The notes under the pieces were generated by a model. It searched no databases, was not told the origin of the DNA, and was given only the letters and a program-made list of their open reading frames with translations. DNA of 64,000 nt from Mesorhizobium sp. M4B.F.Ca.ET.058.02.1.1. GTDB lineage: Bacteria > Pseudomonadota > Alphaproteobacteria > Rhizobiales > Rhizobiaceae. Within the stretch, counting starts at the first letter, position 1; each line of letters begins with the position of its first letter. Positions 52,731 through 61,820 of the stretch are shown piece after piece. The DNA lies in the NCBI RefSeq assembly GCF_003952505.1, contig NZ_CP034450.1:6097001-6161000 (forward strand), given 5' to 3'. Position numbers and translations under genes: made by a program.

Positions 52731-53519
52731 ATGAACCTCGAACTCGACGACAAGGTCGTCCTGATAACCGGCGGCAGCAAGGGAATAGGGCTGGCTTGCG
52801 CGCGCGCCTTCGCGAGGGAAGGTGCCCGCGTGGTGATCGTATCGCGCAGCCAGCAGAACCTGGACGCCGCAAAGGCGAAGCTTGCTGCCGATGGCCTGTC
52901 GGCGGCGAGTTTCGCCGCCGATCTGTCGGACGGGCTTGCCGCGAAGCAAATGGTCGCCATCGTCGAGGACCAGGTGGGCCCGATTGCGTCACTGGTCAAT
53001 TCGGCTGGAGGCGCCAGGCGAGTTCCTCCCGACGAGCTGACGCCAGACAAGTGGCGCATTGCGATGGACGCCAAATTCTTCACCTACATGAACGTCATGG
53101 ACTATGTCCTGCCTCTGATGGTGCAAAGGCAGGCCGGCACAGTCGTCAACATCGTCGGCACGGGCGGCAAAGTCGCCTCACCCATGCATCTGCCCGGCGG
53201 AGCCGCCAACGCAGCACTGATGCTCGCCTCGGCGGGGCTCGCGGCTGCCTGGGGGCCGGCGGGCGTGAGGGTCAACGTGCTCAATCCCGCCGCTACCATG
53301 ACCGAACGTCTGCAATTGTCGCTCGAAGTGGAATCCAGGATGACCGGCAAGACGCCGGAAGAGCTGCTGCGGCTCAATGAGCAGCGGATACCGCTGCGGC
53401 GCTACGCACGGGCCGAAGAAGTGGCCGACGCCGCGCTTTTTCTCGCCAGCGCAAGATCCTCATACGTGACCGGCGCTTCGCTGACCATGGACGGAGGCCT
53501 CACACCATTGGTCGTTTAG
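52731..53519 (+). CDS. SDR-fold protein lacking the usual catalytic Tyr and Lys
   Basis: A 262-residue SDR. ITGGSKGIGLACARAFAREG binds the nucleotide, LVNSAGGARRVPPDELTPDK is the NxAG region, and YVTGASLTMDGGLTPLVV is the normal C-terminus. At the position of YxxxK the sequence reads MHLPGGAANAALMLASAG, so Tyr and Lys are replaced by Gly and Asn. It may bind NAD without standard dehydrogenase chemistry, or use another mechanism, as in other divergent SDRs. It lies tightly between the 2-hydroxyacid dehydrogenase and the MFS gene. Confidence 0.82.
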   Translation: MNLELDDKVVLITGGSKGIGLACARAFAREGARVVIVSRSQQNLDAAKAKLAADGLSAASFAADLSDGLAAKQMVAIVEDQVGPIASLVNSAGGARRVPPDELTPDKWRIAMDAKFFTYMNVMDYVLPLMVQRQAGTVVNIVGTGGKVASPMHLPGGAANAALMLASAGLAAAWGPAGVRVNVLNPAATMTERLQLSLEVESRMTGKTPEELLRLNEQRIPLRRYARAEEVADAALFLASARSSYVTGASLTMDGGLTPLVV

Positions 53520-53552
53520 CGGGCCGTCGCGAGGAAACTACGGGAGGAAGAA

Positions 53553-54869
53553 ATGTTCACTTGGTACAAAGAGTTGACGGAGCGAGAGCGGAACACCTTC
53601 TGGGGCTGTTTTGCCGGCTGGGCCGTCGATGCGATGGATGCACAGCTCTTCAGCTTCGTGCTGCCAATTCTCATCGCGGCCTGGGGAATGTCGACGGCAC
53701 AGGCTGGCTATCTGGCAACGGCAACGTTGCTCTCCGCGGCAATTGGAGGATGGGCCTGCGGCTACCTCGCTGACCGCTTTGGCCGGGCCCGCATCATGCA
53801 GCTCACGATCCTGTGGTTCTGCAGCTTCACCTTCCTTGCTGGTTTCGCGCAGGATTTTCAGCAGCTGATGTTCCTGCGCATCCTGCAGGGGCTGGGCTTC
53901 GGCGGCGAGTGGGCCGCCGGCGCGGTTCTCATGGGCGAGATCATCCGCGCCGAGCATCGCGGCAAGGCCGTCGGAACGGTCCAGAGCGGCTTCGGCGTTG
54001 GATGGAGCGCGGCCGCCATATTGGCAGGATTGGTCCTGGCGTATTTTCCCCAGGACTATGGATGGCGTGTTCTGTTGATGATTGGCGTCCTTCCTGGCCT
54101 TCTGGTTCTCTATCTGCGCCGTAAGCTCGAGGAGCCGGAGATCTTCGTCAGAACGCGCGAGCTCGTCGAGAAGACCGGAAATCGTCCGGGATTGGGCGCG
54201 ATCTTCCAGCCGGAAACATTGCCGACAACGGTGCTCTCGTCGTTGCTTGCATTCGGCGTGATTGGTGTCGGTGGCGCGATCGTCAACTGGCTGCCGACCT
54301 TCATGAAGACGGTGCGCGAGCTGTCGCCGGGCGCCTCGGGATATTATGTCTTCGTGGTGACCGGCGGTTCGTTCTTCGGATTCCTGGCGAGCGCATATCT
54401 GGCCGATCGCCTGGGCCGGCGGCGGACGTTCCAGCTGTTTCTGCTGTGCTCCTGGTCGATCACCATCGCCTATATGTTCCTGCCGCTCTCGGGTTGGCCG
54501 CTGATTGTCCTCGGCGCGCCGTTCGGCTTCTTCACGATCGGAAACTATGCTGCGCTGGGGCCATTCTTCACCGAGCTTTTCCCCTCCGCCATTCGCGCGA
54601 GCGGTCAGAGCTTCGCCTATAATTTCGGTAAGGCGGCCGGCGCGGCGGCTGTGTCGATGATCGGGATACTGGCGCAGCATATAGGCCTGGCGGAGGCCAT
54701 CGGCCTGGTCGCACTGCTGGGCTACAGCATCGCGTTTGCCGCAACCCTCATGCTGCCTGAGACGCGCGGAGTTCAACTGACCTCCAGCTATGAGCCTTCC
54801 GCGCTGCGTTCCGATATCGGTGCCGCTTCGCCGCAGGGCCAGACCCCGGCCTTGCGCGCGAGACGATAG
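53553..54869 (+). CDS. MFS transporter, aromatic acid/sialic acid:H+ symporter-like
   Basis: A 438-residue MFS importer. FWGCFAGWAVDAMDAQLFSF in helix 1 has the D-x-x-D signature of the AAHS and sialate symporter groups. CGYLADRFGRARIMQL is motif A, RILQGLGFGGEWAAGAVLMG is helix 4 with GGEWAAG, and ASAYLADRLGRRRTFQL repeats motif A in the second half. It likely imports the substrate of the module, an organic or aromatic acid, with protons. It follows the SDR gene by 33 bp with a GGGAGGAAGAA site. Confidence 0.88.
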   Translation: MFTWYKELTERERNTFWGCFAGWAVDAMDAQLFSFVLPILIAAWGMSTAQAGYLATATLLSAAIGGWACGYLADRFGRARIMQLTILWFCSFTFLAGFAQDFQQLMFLRILQGLGFGGEWAAGAVLMGEIIRAEHRGKAVGTVQSGFGVGWSAAAILAGLVLAYFPQDYGWRVLLMIGVLPGLLVLYLRRKLEEPEIFVRTRELVEKTGNRPGLGAIFQPETLPTTVLSSLLAFGVIGVGGAIVNWLPTFMKTVRELSPGASGYYVFVVTGGSFFGFLASAYLADRLGRRRTFQLFLLCSWSITIAYMFLPLSGWPLIVLGAPFGFFTIGNYAALGPFFTELFPSAIRASGQSFAYNFGKAAGAAAVSMIGILAQHIGLAEAIGLVALLGYSIAFAATLMLPETRGVQLTSSYEPSALRSDIGAASPQGQTPALRARR

Positions 54870-54950
54870 CCGTGCGGATGCACACGCGGGCGCCGGGATC
54901 GCAAGATACCAATCGTTTCATCGAACACACCTCGCGAGGTCAGCAAAGCG

Positions 54951-55337
54951 ATGCGCAAGAGCATATCGGTAAAGGGACTGAGCCACCGGCATCCAGTTCC
55001 CAATGCCTGCCGGATCGGCAGCATGGTGTTTTCGGGAGCGGTTCATGCCGTGAACCCGATCACGCACGATTTGCCGTCCGAAATGGCGGATCAGTCGGCC
55101 AACCTATTTGCCAACATGCGTGCCATCATCGAGGCCGCCGGCGGCAGCGTGGAGAACATCGTCAAGGTGGACATCTATCTCCGCGACAGCGGCGACCGGA
55201 ATGCCGTGAACGAAGAATGGCTGCGAATGTTTCCCAATCCCGAGTCACGGCCGGCACGACATGTTCAACCGCTGCCGCCAGACAGTCCGTTCCTGGTGCA
55301 ATCAGAATTCATCGCAGTTATCAAGGAAACTTCTTGA
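54951..55337 (+). CDS. RidA (YjgF/YER057c/UK114) family protein
   Basis: A 128-residue RidA-family protein. GSMVFSGAVHAVNPITHDLP, QSANLFANMRAIIEAAGGSV and ENIVKVDIYLRDSGDRNAVN with ESRPARHVQPLP follow the fold. The Arg in SRPARH corresponds to the conserved catalytic Arg of RidA; the surrounding residues differ from classical RidA, so it may be one of the Rid subfamilies tied to catabolic operons. These proteins hydrolyse reactive imines/enamines. It ends the module, facing the convergent marR gene. Confidence 0.85.
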   Translation: MRKSISVKGLSHRHPVPNACRIGSMVFSGAVHAVNPITHDLPSEMADQSANLFANMRAIIEAAGGSVENIVKVDIYLRDSGDRNAVNEEWLRMFPNPESRPARHVQPLPPDSPFLVQSEFIAVIKETS

Positions 55338-55359
55338 TCTCGGCACAAGAGCCTGGGGG

Positions 55360-55878
55360 CTAAATGTCGTGCCGGCGGACCGGGTCTCGCACCGGCTTGT
55401 CGCTGACGTTTGGCCGCGTCGCGGTGAGGCCAGCTTCAATAGTCTTGAGAAGCGCGACCGCGGCGTCGAGACCGGCGGTATCGCCTCCGGCGGCGGCGGA
55501 GACGGCGGAGCCCCATTCCTTGCGCACCAAGGCATAGTTTTCCGCTCCGCGCCGCGTGCGGTGGACACTCACGCCGCGGCGGTCTTGCGGATCGACATGC
55601 CGCTCGATCAGCCCCTTTGTTTCCAGATCTCGCAGCACCGGCGACACATTGGTGCGCTGCAGGCCGGTCGCGGCCGCGATCTGGCTGGGCGTGGCCGAGG
55701 CGTGCAGGACGAGGTGGCGCATCACCATGCCCTCCGACTGCGACAGCTGCACGGCGCGCTCGTCGCTGTAGCCCCGGAACTGGATCTCACGCGCAACGAT
55801 CAGGATGAGGTCGGCCAGGTCGGCCCAGCGGACCGTCAAGGGGCGAGCTTTGCGGGCGGTAGAATCGTCTTTGGTCAT
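55360..55878 (-). CDS. MarR-family regulator of the adjacent efflux pump
   Basis: A 172-residue MarR-type repressor. ADLADLILIVAREIQFRGYS is the dimerisation helix. LVLHASATPSQIAAATGLQR, TNVSPVLRDLETKGLIERHV and DPQDRRGVSVHRTRRGAENY form the winged helix with the DxRxxx wing. It is divergent from an MFS drug-efflux gene with an AT-rich dyad (55914-55932) between, a classical repressor/pump pair. Codons roughly 39-117 are duplicated in a decayed copy near tRNA-Ile. Confidence 0.9.
   Translation of the reverse strand: MTKDDSTARKARPLTVRWADLADLILIVAREIQFRGYSDERAVQLSQSEGMVMRHLVLHASATPSQIAAATGLQRTNVSPVLRDLETKGLIERHVDPQDRRGVSVHRTRRGAENYALVRKEWGSAVSAAAGGDTAGLDAAVALLKTIEAGLTATRPNVSDKPVRDPVRRHDI
55528..55764. 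repeat. Right direct repeat flanking the catabolic module
   Basis: These 237 bp inside the intact marR gene match 48137-48373 without gaps, in the same orientation, 7.4 kb away. Homologous recombination between the two could delete the MBL-to-ridA segment. Confidence 0.8.
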
Positions 55879-55913
55879 GGAAGTGGAGTTTACAGACCGC
55901 GCGCGAATATGTA

Positions 55914-55932
55914 TATAACCATAATGATTATA
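55914..55932. promoter_or_regulatory. MarR-type operator in the marR/MFS gap
   Basis: TATAACCATAATGATTATA is a 19-bp palindrome with one mismatched pair, inside a 60-bp AT-rich stretch that also supplies TATAT-rich promoter elements for both divergent genes. It is the best operator candidate for the MarR protein. Confidence 0.55.
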
Positions 55933-55959
55933 TAAACATAACTATCGTCATATAAGTAT

Positions 55960-57438
55960 ATGGAGACTCCCGTGACCCATCCGACATCTGCCGGTCCTGT
56001 CCGGCATTCCGCGCGGTCGATGGCCCGCGCCGGCGGGCTGCATGACCTTGGCGTGCATGTGCTCCTCGCCGGCGCCTTCCTGCCGATCGCCGATTTCTTC
56101 ATCGTCAATGTGGCGCTGCCGACGATCCAGGCCTCGCTCAAGGCGACGCCGGCGGCGCTTGAGCTGGTGGTGTCGGTGTATGGCGTGGCCTATGCGGCGA
56201 TGCTGGTGCTGGGCGGCCGGCTCGGCGACCGTTTCGGCCGCCACAGAGTGTTTCTCGCAGGGCTTGCCGGCTTTATCCTGGCGTCGCTCGCCTGCGGCTT
56301 GGCGCCGACCATCAATGCGCTGATCGCGGCCCGGCTGCTCCAGGGCGCGACGGCGGCGATGCTGGTGCCGCAGGTGCTGGCGACCTTCCAGGCGACCTTG
56401 CCGGGAGAGCGCAAGACAAGGGCGATCGCGCTTTACGGCGCGACCTCGGGCATTGCCGCGATTGTCGGCCAGCTCGCCGGCGGGCTGCTGGTCAGCGCCG
56501 ACCTGTTCGGCACCTCCTGGCGGCCGATCTTTCTCGTCAACATCCCGCTCGGCATCATCGTCTTCTTCGCTTCCCGGCTGGTCGTGCCGGCCAACCGCTC
56601 GCCGCATCCGGCCGGCATCGACCTGCCCGGCACCGTGCTGTTCGCGGCGACGTTGACGGCCCTGCTGGTGCCGCTGACCGAAGGCCATTCGCTCGGCTGG
56701 CCGGCTTGGACCAAGGCGATGCTGGCCGCCGCCGTGATGCTCGCAATGCTCACCGCCATGATCGAGAAGGCCACGGAAGCGCGGGGCGTGGTGCCGCTTC
56801 TGCCGCCCTCGCTGCTCAGCCTGCCCTCGATGGCGCGCGGGCTTGCCATGGTCACCGTGTTCAGCGTCGGCTTTGGCGCCTTCATGTTCGTCTTCGCGCT
56901 CACCGTCCAGAACGGGCTCGGCGCCAACGCGCTGCAAAGCGGATTGGCCATCCTGCCGATGGCAATCATGTTCTTCATAGGCTCGGTGGTTAGCCCGCGC
57001 GTGATCGGGCGCTTCGGCCGCGCCGCGCTGGCGGCGGGCGGCATCGTCCAGGCGCTCGGCCTGGGATTGCTGATCGGCATCACGCTAGCCGGCTGGCCGA
57101 GGGTCAGCCTGGTTGAACTGGCGCCGGCCCTGGTGCTGATCGGCGCCGGCCAGTCGATGCTGTTTTCAGGCCTGTTCCGCGCCGTTCTGGGCGACGTTCC
57201 CTCCCATCTTGCCGGCGTCGGCAGCGGTGTGCTGATCACGCTGCAGCAGTCCGGCCTGGCGCTCGGCGTCGCGACGCTCGGCACGCTCTATCTGGCGTTG
57301 GAACCAACGGGCATCGCGCAGGCCTTCGCCACCGTCATCGCCAGCCAGCTTCTGATCATTGTTGCGCTGGTGCTGTGCATCGGGCTGCTGCCTCGGTTCA
57401 ACAAGCACCAAGGACATGCTCAGCCAGTGGAGCTGTGA
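55960..57438 (+). CDS. DHA2-type MFS multidrug efflux transporter (EmrB/QacA-like)
   Basis: A 492-residue MFS pump with about fourteen helices. FLPIADFFIVNVALPTIQAS is the DHA2 helix-1 signature (D-x-x-I-V-N-V-A-L-P), GGRLGDRFGRHRVFLAG is motif A, and LNFRAT-like helix-5 sequence appears as GATSGIAAIVGQLAGGLLVS. It likely exports drugs or aromatic compounds with proton exchange. It is controlled by the divergent MarR protein. Codons 18-67 are duplicated in the remnant at 48374-48521. Confidence 0.88.
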   Translation: METPVTHPTSAGPVRHSARSMARAGGLHDLGVHVLLAGAFLPIADFFIVNVALPTIQASLKATPAALELVVSVYGVAYAAMLVLGGRLGDRFGRHRVFLAGLAGFILASLACGLAPTINALIAARLLQGATAAMLVPQVLATFQATLPGERKTRAIALYGATSGIAAIVGQLAGGLLVSADLFGTSWRPIFLVNIPLGIIVFFASRLVVPANRSPHPAGIDLPGTVLFAATLTALLVPLTEGHSLGWPAWTKAMLAAAVMLAMLTAMIEKATEARGVVPLLPPSLLSLPSMARGLAMVTVFSVGFGAFMFVFALTVQNGLGANALQSGLAILPMAIMFFIGSVVSPRVIGRFGRAALAAGGIVQALGLGLLIGITLAGWPRVSLVELAPALVLIGAGQSMLFSGLFRAVLGDVPSHLAGVGSGVLITLQQSGLALGVATLGTLYLALEPTGIAQAFATVIASQLLIIVALVLCIGLLPRFNKHQGHAQPVEL

Positions 57439-57471
57439 CCCTAAAACAGCGTCGAAGCCGCTACCGTCCGC

Positions 57472-58632
57472 TCAGGCTGCAGGGCAATCGGTGGTCGTCG
57501 ATTCCTTGCTGCTTCTCCAGGCGCGGCTGAAGCGGTCGACTCTGAAATCGTCCAGCGGCGTTTCGCAACGGCCGGTCGTGATGAGTTCGGCCATGGCGTC
57601 GCCGACGCCCGGACCGAGTTGGAAGCCGTGTCCGCAGAAGCCGAAGGCGTGGAACAGGCCCGGCGTCGTCGCCGAGCATCCCATGACCGGCAGCATATCC
57701 CGCACATAGCCCTCGCAGCCGGACCAGGTGCGGATGACCGCGACCTTTGCGATTGCCGGCAGTAGCCGTGCGACGGCGCGCAACTGTAACGGCAGGCGCA
57801 TGGGGTCGGCTTTTGCATGGCCGGGTTCGAGGTCCACCGGCGCCCTTTCGGCCGCGCCGCCGAAGACGATGTTGCCGCGCTCGACCTGGCGCAGATAGGC
57901 GCCGTACTCCTTGTCGCGGGTCCAGATGCCGACTACGGGGAGAATTCTGTGCGGCAGCGGCTCGGTCACGCCCATCTGCGGGCCGCGGGCGTCGAGCGGG
58001 ACCTCTTCGCCGAACTGCGCGGCGATGCGCGCGCCCCAGGCGCCGGCGGCATTCAGCAAACACTCGGCGGCGAACGCCCCTTTTGAACTGGCGACGACGA
58101 AGCCGGAGCCATTGCTGCTGATCCTCTCGACCTCGGCTTCCTCGATGATTTCCGCGCCCAGCCCGCGGGCTGCCTCGGCAAAGGCTGGCGCGATCAGCCG
58201 CGGATTGCCACTGCCGTCCCGCGGCGAGAACGACGCCGCGATCGCGTCGTGGCCGAGGCCGGGAAAGCGGGCACGGATCTGGCGCGGGGTCAGTTCCTCC
58301 AGATCGAGCCCCCAGGGCCGCGCGGCTTGAGCATAGGCCCGCATGTCGGCGAGACCGCCCTTATCGAAGATCAGCCGGAGGTGTCCGGTGGCGCGGAACT
58401 CCACGTCACGGCCAAGCATCCTATCGGCCTCGCCCCAGAGCCTGAGCGAGCGGTGGGCCAGCGGCAGCTGGGACAGATGGCGCCCGCTGCGGCGGATGTT
58501 GCCGAAGGAGGCGACGGTTGCCCCGGTGCCGATTCGGTTGCGCTCGATCAGCGTCACGCGCGCGCCGCGCCTGGCCAGGAAATAGGCCGAAGCCGTCCCC
58601 ATCAGGCCGCCGCCCAGCACGATCACATCCAT
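57472..58632 (-). CDS. FAD-dependent oxidoreductase, DAO/D-amino-acid-oxidase-like
   Basis: A 386-residue DAO-family flavoenzyme. MDVIVLGGGLMGTASAYFLA is the FAD dinucleotide site with ERNRIGTGATVASFGN after it, LNAAGAWGARIAAQFGE is the second FAD contact and FHAFGFCGHGFQLGPGVGD is the C-terminal FAD motif. Members oxidise amino acids or N-methyl amino acids such as sarcosine or glycine derivatives. It is divergent from a LysR gene and the hydantoinase operon, whose third gene is a [2Fe-2S] protein of the kind that partners such oxidases, so a joint amine or amino-acid pathway is plausible. Confidence 0.88.
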   Translation of the reverse strand: MDVIVLGGGLMGTASAYFLARRGARVTLIERNRIGTGATVASFGNIRRSGRHLSQLPLAHRSLRLWGEADRMLGRDVEFRATGHLRLIFDKGGLADMRAYAQAARPWGLDLEELTPRQIRARFPGLGHDAIAASFSPRDGSGNPRLIAPAFAEAARGLGAEIIEEAEVERISSNGSGFVVASSKGAFAAECLLNAAGAWGARIAAQFGEEVPLDARGPQMGVTEPLPHRILPVVGIWTRDKEYGAYLRQVERGNIVFGGAAERAPVDLEPGHAKADPMRLPLQLRAVARLLPAIAKVAVIRTWSGCEGYVRDMLPVMGCSATTPGLFHAFGFCGHGFQLGPGVGDAMAELITTGRCETPLDDFRVDRFSRAWRSSKESTTTDCPAA

Positions 58633-58702
58633 AGCGGCCCCTTGCAAACAGTGCCCGAATTCTGACGGATCTTGTCGGCGCCGCGCCGATGCGTCAAAGA
58701 TG

Positions 58703-58718
58703 GGTTTGGACGCAAACC
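58703..58718. promoter_or_regulatory. LysR-type operator upstream of the hydantoinase regulator
   Basis: GGTTTGGACGCAAACC is a 16-bp palindrome with a GACG centre, in the 110-bp gap between the FAD oxidoreductase and lysR starts. Its location suits control of both divergent units. Confidence 0.5.
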
Positions 58719-58742
58719 ATAAGCTTGACCTATGGAGTGGCA

Positions 58743-59648
58743 ATGCGGGCGCGGCAGCTCGAAGTGTTCATCGCAGTCATGCGCGCCGGCACCGTGACCG
58801 CCGCGGCGCGGATGCTGAACATCTCCCAGCCTGCGCTCAGCCAGATCCTGCTCCACACCGAGGACGAACTTGGCTTCACGCTGTTCGAGCGCGTCAAGGG
58901 ACGGCTGCGGCCGACGCCGGACGCGCTTGAGATTTTCGCCGATGCCGAAAGGCTGTCGGCGGGGCTGGAGGGCCTGCGGCGCAAGACCACCGACCTGCGC
59001 CTGGGTCGGGCTGGCCTCGTACGTGTCGCGGCCTCGCCGCCGCCGGCCATGGCGATATTGCCGCGCGCTTTCACCAGTTTCGGCGCGCAGCATCCAGGCA
59101 TTCTGCTGCGTTCCCACATGGCGCCGATCGCAGCCATCGTCGACATGCTGCGCGCCGGCGACGCCAGCCTGGGCGTCGCCTTGGACGACCGCCTGCCTCC
59201 CGATATCGAGGCGGAGGTGATCGGCAGTGTAGGCTTCGCCTGCCTGCTGCCGGCCGGGCATCCGTTGGCCAGGAAAACCGAGTTGACGCTCGCCGATCTT
59301 GCCGGAGAGGAGCTGATATCCTATCGCGGAAACACCCGTCCGGCAGACGAACTCGCCCACGCATCCCGCGCGCAGGGCGTGGCGCTTTCGCCCTCGCTCG
59401 AGATCGACGTCTCCATCTCCGCCGTCGGCTTCGTCCAGGCTGGTCTCGGCATCGCACTCGTCGACGCCCTGCTGCCTTGGCAGCAGTTTGCCGGGCTTGC
59501 CGTCAGGCCGCTGGCGGCGGGGCCGGAATTTCCGATCGCGCTGCTCACCTCGCGCACACGCGCCCTTGCACGGGCCGATGAGATGATGCGCGACCAGATC
59601 CGCGCCGCTTGCTCCGCCGTTCTGGGCGGCGGCAGGGCAAAGGCATAA
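58743..59648 (+). CDS. LysR-family regulator of the hydantoinase cluster
   Basis: A 301-residue LysR-type regulator. MRARQLEVFIAVMRAGTVTA, AARMLNISQPALSQILLHTE and DELGFTLFERVKGRLRPTPD form the DNA-binding domain. The effector-binding part includes AAIVDMLRAGDASLGVALDD and EIDVSISAVGFVQAGLGIAL. ATG at 58743 is the natural start for the family. It sits between the divergent FAD oxidoreductase and the codirectional hydantoinase genes and likely controls both. Confidence 0.88.
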   Translation: MRARQLEVFIAVMRAGTVTAAARMLNISQPALSQILLHTEDELGFTLFERVKGRLRPTPDALEIFADAERLSAGLEGLRRKTTDLRLGRAGLVRVAASPPPAMAILPRAFTSFGAQHPGILLRSHMAPIAAIVDMLRAGDASLGVALDDRLPPDIEAEVIGSVGFACLLPAGHPLARKTELTLADLAGEELISYRGNTRPADELAHASRAQGVALSPSLEIDVSISAVGFVQAGLGIALVDALLPWQQFAGLAVRPLAAGPEFPIALLTSRTRALARADEMMRDQIRAACSAVLGGGRAKA

Positions 59649-59738
59649 GCAAGCCTTATATGTTTGCCCATCTTCCATCTTGGACCCGGACCGGCCAGCC
59701 GTGCCAGCTTTCTGCAGGCAGACAGGAAGGGACGAACC

Positions 59739-61816
59739 ATGGATGGGGTCATCATTGGGGATGAGGCGCAAGGCGGAGCCGACTGGAAGGTCGGCGTCGA
59801 TATCGGCGGGACATTCATCGATTTCTGCGCGCTCGAAGCAAACTCCGGACGCGTCGCCTCGCTGAAAGTGCTGACGACGCCGGAGGACCCGGGCGCCGAG
59901 CTGATGACGGGTCTCACCCTTCTGGGCGAACGCGAAGGTTTCGATCCGACCCATATGACGCGCTTCGTGCACGGCACGACTGTCGGCATCAACACCATCA
60001 TCCAGCGCAAGGGCGCGCCACTGGCGCTGTTCACCAATGCCGGCTTCGAGGACGTCATCGAGCTGGCGCGGCTTCGCATGCCGGACATGTATTCGCTGTT
60101 CTGCGCGCGGCCGGATCCGCTGATCCCGCGCGACATGGTGTTCGGCATTCCGGCCCGCATGCGTGCCGATGGAAGCGAATCCGAGGCACCGGACATGGCG
60201 GCGGTGGAGCGTGCGGTGACGGCGGCAAAAGCGAACGGGGCGCAGGGGATTATCGTGTCCTTCCTCCATGCCTGGCGCAACTCCGCGCAGGAAGCCTCGG
60301 TGAAGGCGGCGATCACCCGTCTTGCGTTCGACCTGTTCGTCTTCACCTCGGCCGAGGTTTGGCCGGTCATCCGCGAATATGAGCGCAGCTCGACCGCCAT
60401 CCTCAACGGCTATGTTCATCCACGCGTCTCTGGCTACCTGACGGCGCTGGAAGAGCGGCTGAAGCGTCGTGGCGTGCCGGCCCGGCCGATGCTGACCAAG
60501 TCGAATGGCGGGCTCATGAACGCCGCCGAAGGCAAGCGCGCCTGCGTCAACATGCTTTTGTCGGGAACGGCCTCAGGCGTCATCGGCGCCTCGTGGCTGG
60601 CGCGCCAGGGGGCGAAGACAAGGTGCTGACCCTCGACATCGGCGGCACCTCGGCCGACTTCGCGCTGATCATCGGCGGCGAGGCGCAGTTCGGCACCGGC
60701 GAGCTGATCGGCGAATTTCCGCTCCACATCCCCTCCGTGTCGGTGAGCTCGATCGGCGTCGGCGGCGGCTCGATCGCCAGCGTCGATGCGCAGGGCGTGC
60801 TGCGCGTCGGACCGGAATCGGCGGGTTCGACGCCGGGGCCGGCATGCTACGGCCGTGGCGGCACGCAGGCGACGGTCACGGACGCCATGGTGGTGTGCGG
60901 ATGGCTCGGTCACAGCGAGATGGCCTATGGCCAGCTCCGGATCGATACCGGGCTGGCGCATAGCGCGGTCGGCGAGCTTGCCGCCCGGCTCGGCCGCCCG
61001 GTCGAGCAGACCGCGCAGGCGATCCTCGACATCGCGGTGTCGGAGATGTTCGTCGAGGTCGAAAAGCTGGCCTCGCGCGCCGGCGTCGACCTGCGAGAAT
61101 TCACGCTCATGCCCTTCGGCGGCGGCGGCCCGATGCTCGGCGCCTTCCTTGCCCGCGAACTCGGCATGAAACGTGTCATGGCGCCGCGCCGCCCCGGCGT
61201 GGTGTCGGCGCTGGGCGGGCTGGTGGCGGACCTGCGCGGGGATTTCATACGCACCATCTTCAGCCCGCTGACGGCTGCGTCGCTCCCCGAGATTCGCGAG
61301 GCCTTCGATGCTCTCGCGCAAGAGGGGCGTGACTGGCTCGCGGCGCAGGGGCACGACGCGGCGGCTGAGCTCACTCTCTCCTGCGACATGCGCTATCTCG
61401 GCCAGAGCTATGAGATCGAGGTCGTCCTTTCACCGCAATGGCTGGCGGGCGCCAACCCGGAGGCAATCAAGCAGGCCTTCCACCGCACTCATGAGCAGCT
61501 CTACGATTTTCACGACCCCGTGGGCGAGATCGAGCTTGTGAACGTGCGGCTGTCCGCCATAGGCGCGGGGCCGAAACTCTCCTTCCCGGAGACAGACGAG
61601 ATCGGCGCCGCCGCCATCCCGGCGCGCCGGCTCCCTGTCTACACCGGCGTGAGCGTCGAGACCGTCGACCTCCACCAGCGGCAGACCCTGGTGCCGGGCA
61701 GCACCTTCCGAGGGCCTGCCGTGGTCGTGCAGGAAGACACCACCTTCGCCATTCCCGCGGGAGCGCAGGCGCGCGTCGACCGCCACCTCAACCTTCTGCT
61801 GACCTTCGCGGAGTGA
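59739..61816 (+). CDS. hyuA: Hydantoinase/oxoprolinase subunit A (HyuA), frameshifted in this sequence
   Basis: Joined across one frameshift this is a 692-residue HyuA-type ATPase subunit. The first part has WKVGVDIGGTFIDFCALEAN (phosphate-binding loop) and VHGTTVGINTIIQRKGAPLA. At about 60607-60613 a GGGGG run shifts the frame; adding one G restores the reading to GGEDKVLTLDIGGTSADFAL. The second part has SVSVSSIGVGGGSIASVDAQ and PFGGGGPMLGAFLARELGMK. HyuA with HyuB hydrolyses hydantoins, 5-oxoproline or similar lactams with ATP. The next gene begins 4 bp after its stop. Confidence 0.87.
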
Positions 61817-61820
61817 CGCC

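Noticed and set aside
53538..54776. 412-codon open frame antisense to the MFS transporter
   Set aside because: Shadow frame; the plus strand encodes a clear MFS protein with family motifs.
58623..60419. 598-codon open frame antisense to lysR and hyuA
   Set aside because: Overlaps two well-supported genes on the other strand and has no motif of its own.
60593..61816. Second half of hyuA as an independent gene
   Set aside because: It lacks a ribosome-binding site and begins mid-domain; adding one G to the GGGGG run joins it to the first half at family length.
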